A stretch of DNA of 64,000 nt from Vulcanimicrobiota bacterium (GTDB lineage Bacteria; Vulcanimicrobiota; Vulcanimicrobiia; Vulcanimicrobiales; Vulcanimicrobiaceae), in contig DAIDHQ010000010.1 of NCBI GenBank assembly GCA_027459645.1, positions 40,846 to 104,845 of the forward strand, read 5' to 3'. The notes under the pieces are model-generated. The model was not told where the DNA came from and did not search any database. It was given only the letters and a program-made list of their open reading frames with translations. A program made the translations under genes and the position numbers. Position 1 is the stretch's first letter. Each line of letters begins with the position of its first letter. Positions 61,549-64,000 of this stretch are shown here, piece after piece.

Positions 61549-62577
61549 CTACTTCTTGCCGTTGCGCATCGTGGCGAGTTCTTTAAAGAGTTTTTTCTCT
61601 TTGTCGGAAAGCGTCTGCGGGAGTTGGCCGATCAAACGAACGTATTGATCGCCCGCGGCGCCGCCTTTGAGCTTCGGCATGCCTTTGCCGGAGAGGCGCA
61701 GCAGACGATTGTTCTGCGTGCCTTCGGGGATCGTCATCGCCACTTGGCCGCCCATCGTCGGCACTTTTACTTCACCGCCCAAGACTAAGTCGTAGATCGG
61801 TACCGGAAGGTCCACGTAGAGATCGTCGCCCTTGCGCTTGTACGTCGAATCGTCGAGCAGTTTGACGATCAGATGAAGGTCGCCGCTCGGGCCGCCGTTG
61901 CTGCCAGCGCCGCCTTGCCCGGCTAAGCGAATGCGCTGTCCGTCGCCGATGCCTCGTGGAATCGTGACCTCGAACTTCTTCGTGACGATGACGTGCCCGG
62001 TACCGCCGCATTGCGTGCAGATATGCGCTCCGGCGGTTCCCGTTCCGTGGCACCGCGGGCACAGATCTTCGATCTGCAGCGACACTGCTTTTTTACCGCC
62101 GTCGTAGACGTCGCGCAGCGTGAGTTCGATCGTGGTCTCGAGATCTTGGCCGCGTTGCGCGAATCCGGTGCTCTGCGCGGTTTGCCGCCGGCCGATGCCC
62201 GAGAAGAACATGTCGAAGAAATCGGAAAAACCGGTCGGGCCTGCGCCCGCTCCGGCACCGGCGCCGGGGGTACCGAAATCAACATTCGAAAAATCTTGCG
62301 TGTAGCGCTGATTTCTATACCGGCGCTGCTGCTCGGCTTGTTGCGCCGCGCGCTGCCAATCCGATCCGAGAGCGTCGTACTTTTTGCGCTTCTCGGGATC
62401 TCCGAGGACCTCGTAGGCCTCGGAGATCTCCTTGAACTTTTCTTCGGCTTCTTTCGGGTTGTCCGGATTTGCATCCGGATGCCACTTCCGCGCGAGCTTG
62501 CGATACGCCGATTTTATGTCTTTCTCGGCGGCGTTCTTCGGTACGCCGAGAAGCGCGTAATAATCTTTGTAGTTCAC
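61549..62577 (-). CDS. dnaJ: Co-chaperone DnaJ with reduced zinc region
   Basis: The 342-residue J-domain protein has HPD in KWHPDAN, a Gly-rich linker ([10 protein letters not shown]) and the two C-terminal substrate-binding domains. Only two CxxCxGxG repeats are visible (CPRCHGTG and CTQCGGTG), against four in class I DnaJ, so at most one zinc site remains. Overlaps grpE by four bases. Confidence 0.88.
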   Translation of the reverse strand: MNYKDYYALLGVPKNAAEKDIKSAYRKLARKWHPDANPDNPKEAEEKFKEISEAYEVLGDPEKRKKYDALGSDWQRAAQQAEQQRRYRNQRYTQDFSNVDFGTPGAGAGAGAGPTGFSDFFDMFFSGIGRRQTAQSTGFAQRGQDLETTIELTLRDVYDGGKKAVSLQIEDLCPRCHGTGTAGAHICTQCGGTGHVIVTKKFEVTIPRGIGDGQRIRLAGQGGAGSNGGPSGDLHLIVKLLDDSTYKRKGDDLYVDLPVPIYDLVLGGEVKVPTMGGQVAMTIPEGTQNNRLLRLSGKGMPKLKGGAAGDQYVRLIGQLPQTLSDKEKKLFKELATMRNGKK

Positions 62578-63101
62578 GCGTTTTTAGCGACGAGCACCTT
62601 GGCCGGGCGCAGCAGCTCGTCACCCATCATGTAGCCCTTTTCGGCAACTTCAACGACCGTGTCGTCGGTGACGCCGTCGTTTGCGGGCAGCGTGCCGATC
62701 GCTTCTGCGAACCGGGGATCGAACGGCTTGCCCTTGACGTCGATTGCTTTGACGCCTTCGCTCTGCAGCACGCTCTCGAAACCTTTGAGCGTCTGCTCGA
62801 TGCCGCCCCGCAACTTGTCGTCGCCCGACGCGTTGAACTGCAGCGCGCGTTCGAGGTTGTCGATCACGGGCAAGAAGCGCAGCAATACCGATTTGCGATG
62901 ATCGCTCACGATCATCTGCACGCGCCGTTCCATCTGTTTTTTGTAGTTCTCGAAGTCGGCCATCGCGAGCAGGTATTTGTTCCAGTTCTCGTCGGCCTTC
63001 GCGCTCGCGGCGTCGAGTTGCGCGCGAATATCCCCGTTCGTCGCGACGGGATCGTCGATCGCGGCCTCGCCCGCTTCGGTAATCAAATCGTTGTCGTTCA
63101 T
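62574..63101 (-). CDS. grpE: Nucleotide-exchange factor GrpE
   Basis: GrpE, 175 residues, ejects ADP from DnaK. The long N-terminal coiled-coil (about 25-85) and the C-terminal beta-domain with [22 protein letters not shown] are present. It lies between dnaK and dnaJ; a GC-rich palindrome separates it from dnaK. Confidence 0.93.
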   Translation of the reverse strand: MNDNDLITEAGEAAIDDPVATNGDIRAQLDAASAKADENWNKYLLAMADFENYKKQMERRVQMIVSDHRKSVLLRFLPVIDNLERALQFNASGDDKLRGGIEQTLKGFESVLQSEGVKAIDVKGKPFDPRFAEAIGTLPANDGVTDDTVVEVAEKGYMMGDELLRPAKVLVAKNA

Positions 63102-63123
63102 GTATTCGTTTTAAACAACACTC

Positions 63124-63185
63124 GGGTGGGGCAACGGCGGCTCAAACGAGCCGCGAGGAATTAGTGAGACCTGCCGTTGCCCACC
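63124..63185. repeat. Nested GC-rich palindrome between dnaK and grpE
   Basis: GGTGGGGCAACGGC (63125-63138) pairs with 63173-63185 with one bulge, and a perfect 7-bp stem GCGGCTC (63137-63143)/63148-63154 sits inside. No T-run on the minus strand, so partial terminator or processing signal for lowering grpE-dnaJ relative to dnaK is possible. Confidence 0.6.
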
Positions 63186-63192
63186 TGAAGCG

Positions 63193-64000
63193 TTATTTGG
63201 CTTCCTTGAACTCGGCGTCGATGACGTCTTCTTGGGCCGTCTCGCCGTTGGACTGCCCGTTGGAACCGGCGGCTGCGCCGTCGGTCGCCCCCGCTCCCGC
63301 GGCTTCCCCGTTGGGAGACGCGGCCTTGTAGAGCAGCTCCGCCATCTTGTAGCTGGCTTGTTGCAGCTTTTCGATCGCGGGCTTGATCTCGGCGATCGTC
63401 CCGTTTTCGCTAATGCGCTTGAGTTCTTCGAGTGCCGCCTCGACTTCGCCGCGTGCGCCGGCGTCGAGTTTGTCGCCGACTTCCTTGAGCGATTTCTCGG
63501 TCGAGTAGACCAGGCTCGATGCTTGATTGCGCACCTCGGCCTCCTCGCGCTTGGACTTGTCGGTTGCCGCTTGCGCTTCGGCCTCACGCACCATGCGGTC
63601 GACTTCGTCTTTGGAGAGATTGGTCGACGCGGTGATCGTGATCTGCTGCTCTTTGCCGGTGCCGAGGTCTTTGGCGTGCACGTTCACGATGCCGTTGGCG
63701 TCGATATTGAACGACACTTCGATCTGCGGCACGCCGCGCGGCGCCGGCGGAATGCCTTCGAGGCGGAACCGCCCCATCGTCTTGTTGTCGGGCGCCATCG
63801 GGCGTTCGCCTTGCAATACGTGGATGTCGACCGAGGTTTGGCCGTCCTCCGCGGTGGTGAAGACCTGCGACTTCTTCGTGGGGATCGTCGTGTTGCGCTC
63901 GATGAGCGTCGTCATCACGCCGCCGAGCGTTTCGAGTCCGAGCGAGAGCGGCGTGACGTCGAGCAGAACGACGTCGCGCACCTCACCGGCGAGCACGCCC
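63193..64000 (-). CDS. dnaK: Chaperone DnaK, C-terminal part (runs off window)
   Basis: The last 268 or so residues of Hsp70: [22 protein letters not shown], the substrate-binding beta domain with ALLNGV-equivalent [23 protein letters not shown], the lid helices and a disordered Gly/Ser/Asn tail ending with EFKEAK. The ATPase domain is cut off at the right edge. Order dnaK-grpE-dnaJ differs from the common grpE-dnaK-dnaJ. Confidence 0.95.
   Translation of the reverse strand, partial: GVLAGEVRDVVLLDVTPLSLGLETLGGVMTTLIERNTTIPTKKSQVFTTAEDGQTSVDIHVLQGERPMAPDNKTMGRFRLEGIPPAPRGVPQIEVSFNIDANGIVNVHAKDLGTGKEQQITITASTNLSKDEVDRMVREAEAQAATDKSKREEAEVRNQASSLVYSTEKSLKEVGDKLDAGARGEVEAALEELKRISENGTIAEIKPAIEKLQQASYKMAELLYKAASPNGEAAGAGATDGAAAGSNGQSNGETAQEDVIDAEFKEAK

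Noticed and set aside
1..64000. tRNA, rRNA or tmRNA genes
   Set aside because: No T-loop, anticodon arm or rRNA signature seen in the short intergenic gaps.

Overview
The window is a dense, GC-rich, almost purely chromosomal stretch of housekeeping and metabolic genes from a bacterium. No rRNA, tRNA, phage, plasmid, transposase or CRISPR array is visible. Gene content mixes a Gram-positive-like core (scpA/scpB, an R3H/SpoIIIAA-type ATPase, a BFN-family protein, MocR) with diderm features (an RND exporter, an outer-membrane-like barrel protein, lipoproteins). Together with a repeat built on TCATCCTGAGC / GTCGAAGGAT this is most consistent with the candidate phylum Eremiobacterota (WPS-2). That placement is an inference from gene style; no marker phylogeny could be run.

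Layout. 1-6.1 kb: topoisomerase IB (-), then a + strand run NUDIX-scpA-scpB-methyltransferase-endonuclease IV-dinB. 6.1-10.4 kb (-): Fe-S PD-(D/E)XK nuclease, UvrD-like helicase and GNAT, coupled by 4-base overlaps. 10.4-12.6 kb: UbiX-like prenyltransferase (+), then ispE and a MobA-like nucleotidyltransferase (-). 12.7-18.9 kb (+): glycoside hydrolase, GalT-like protein, Pro-rich anchored protein, pdxS-pdxT-DUF1844-like, HNH protein. 18.9-21 kb (-): FAD monooxygenase and two small membrane proteins. 21-26.4 kb (+): bioA-F-D-B and an arginine-decarboxylase-type enzyme. 26.4-30.5 kb: structured leader, R3H ATPase, PilZ protein (-), tmk, holB. 30.5-37.3 kb: membrane protein, mtnP, peptide-binding lipoprotein, VOC protein, BFN protein, ychF, gdhA. 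37.4-49.4 kb (-): a long run reading ATPase/TPR, lpdA, lipB, lipA, RND exporter, barrel protein, GDSL lipoprotein. 49.4-56.4 kb: MocR and mutY (+), an ATP-grasp/FAD/cysteine-dioxygenase operon (-), nth (+), small genes. 56.5-60.9 kb: acyl-CoA dehydrogenase (-), CoA-transferase A/B (+), ABC exporter (-). 61.1-64 kb (-): dnaK (cut by the window edge), grpE, dnaJ and a frameshifted VOC gene.

How it fits together. Several complete modules are recognisable: chromosome condensation (scpAB), base-excision and lesion tolerance (nfo, dinB, mutY, nth), PLP synthesis (pdxST), biotin from KAPA onward (bioFADB; no bioC/bioH here), lipoate attachment and use (lipB, lipA, lpdA), ketone-body/short-chain CoA metabolism, and the DnaK chaperone team.

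The non-coding space is unusually informative. One palindromic repeat family occupies convergent gene junctions (and supplies the stop codons of topoisomerase IB and dinB). Two much longer palindromes are anchored on stop codons (ychF, lpdA), a MITE-like element has 22-bp perfect inverted ends, and there are two intrinsic terminators, a decayed rhodanese gene and one single-base frameshift.
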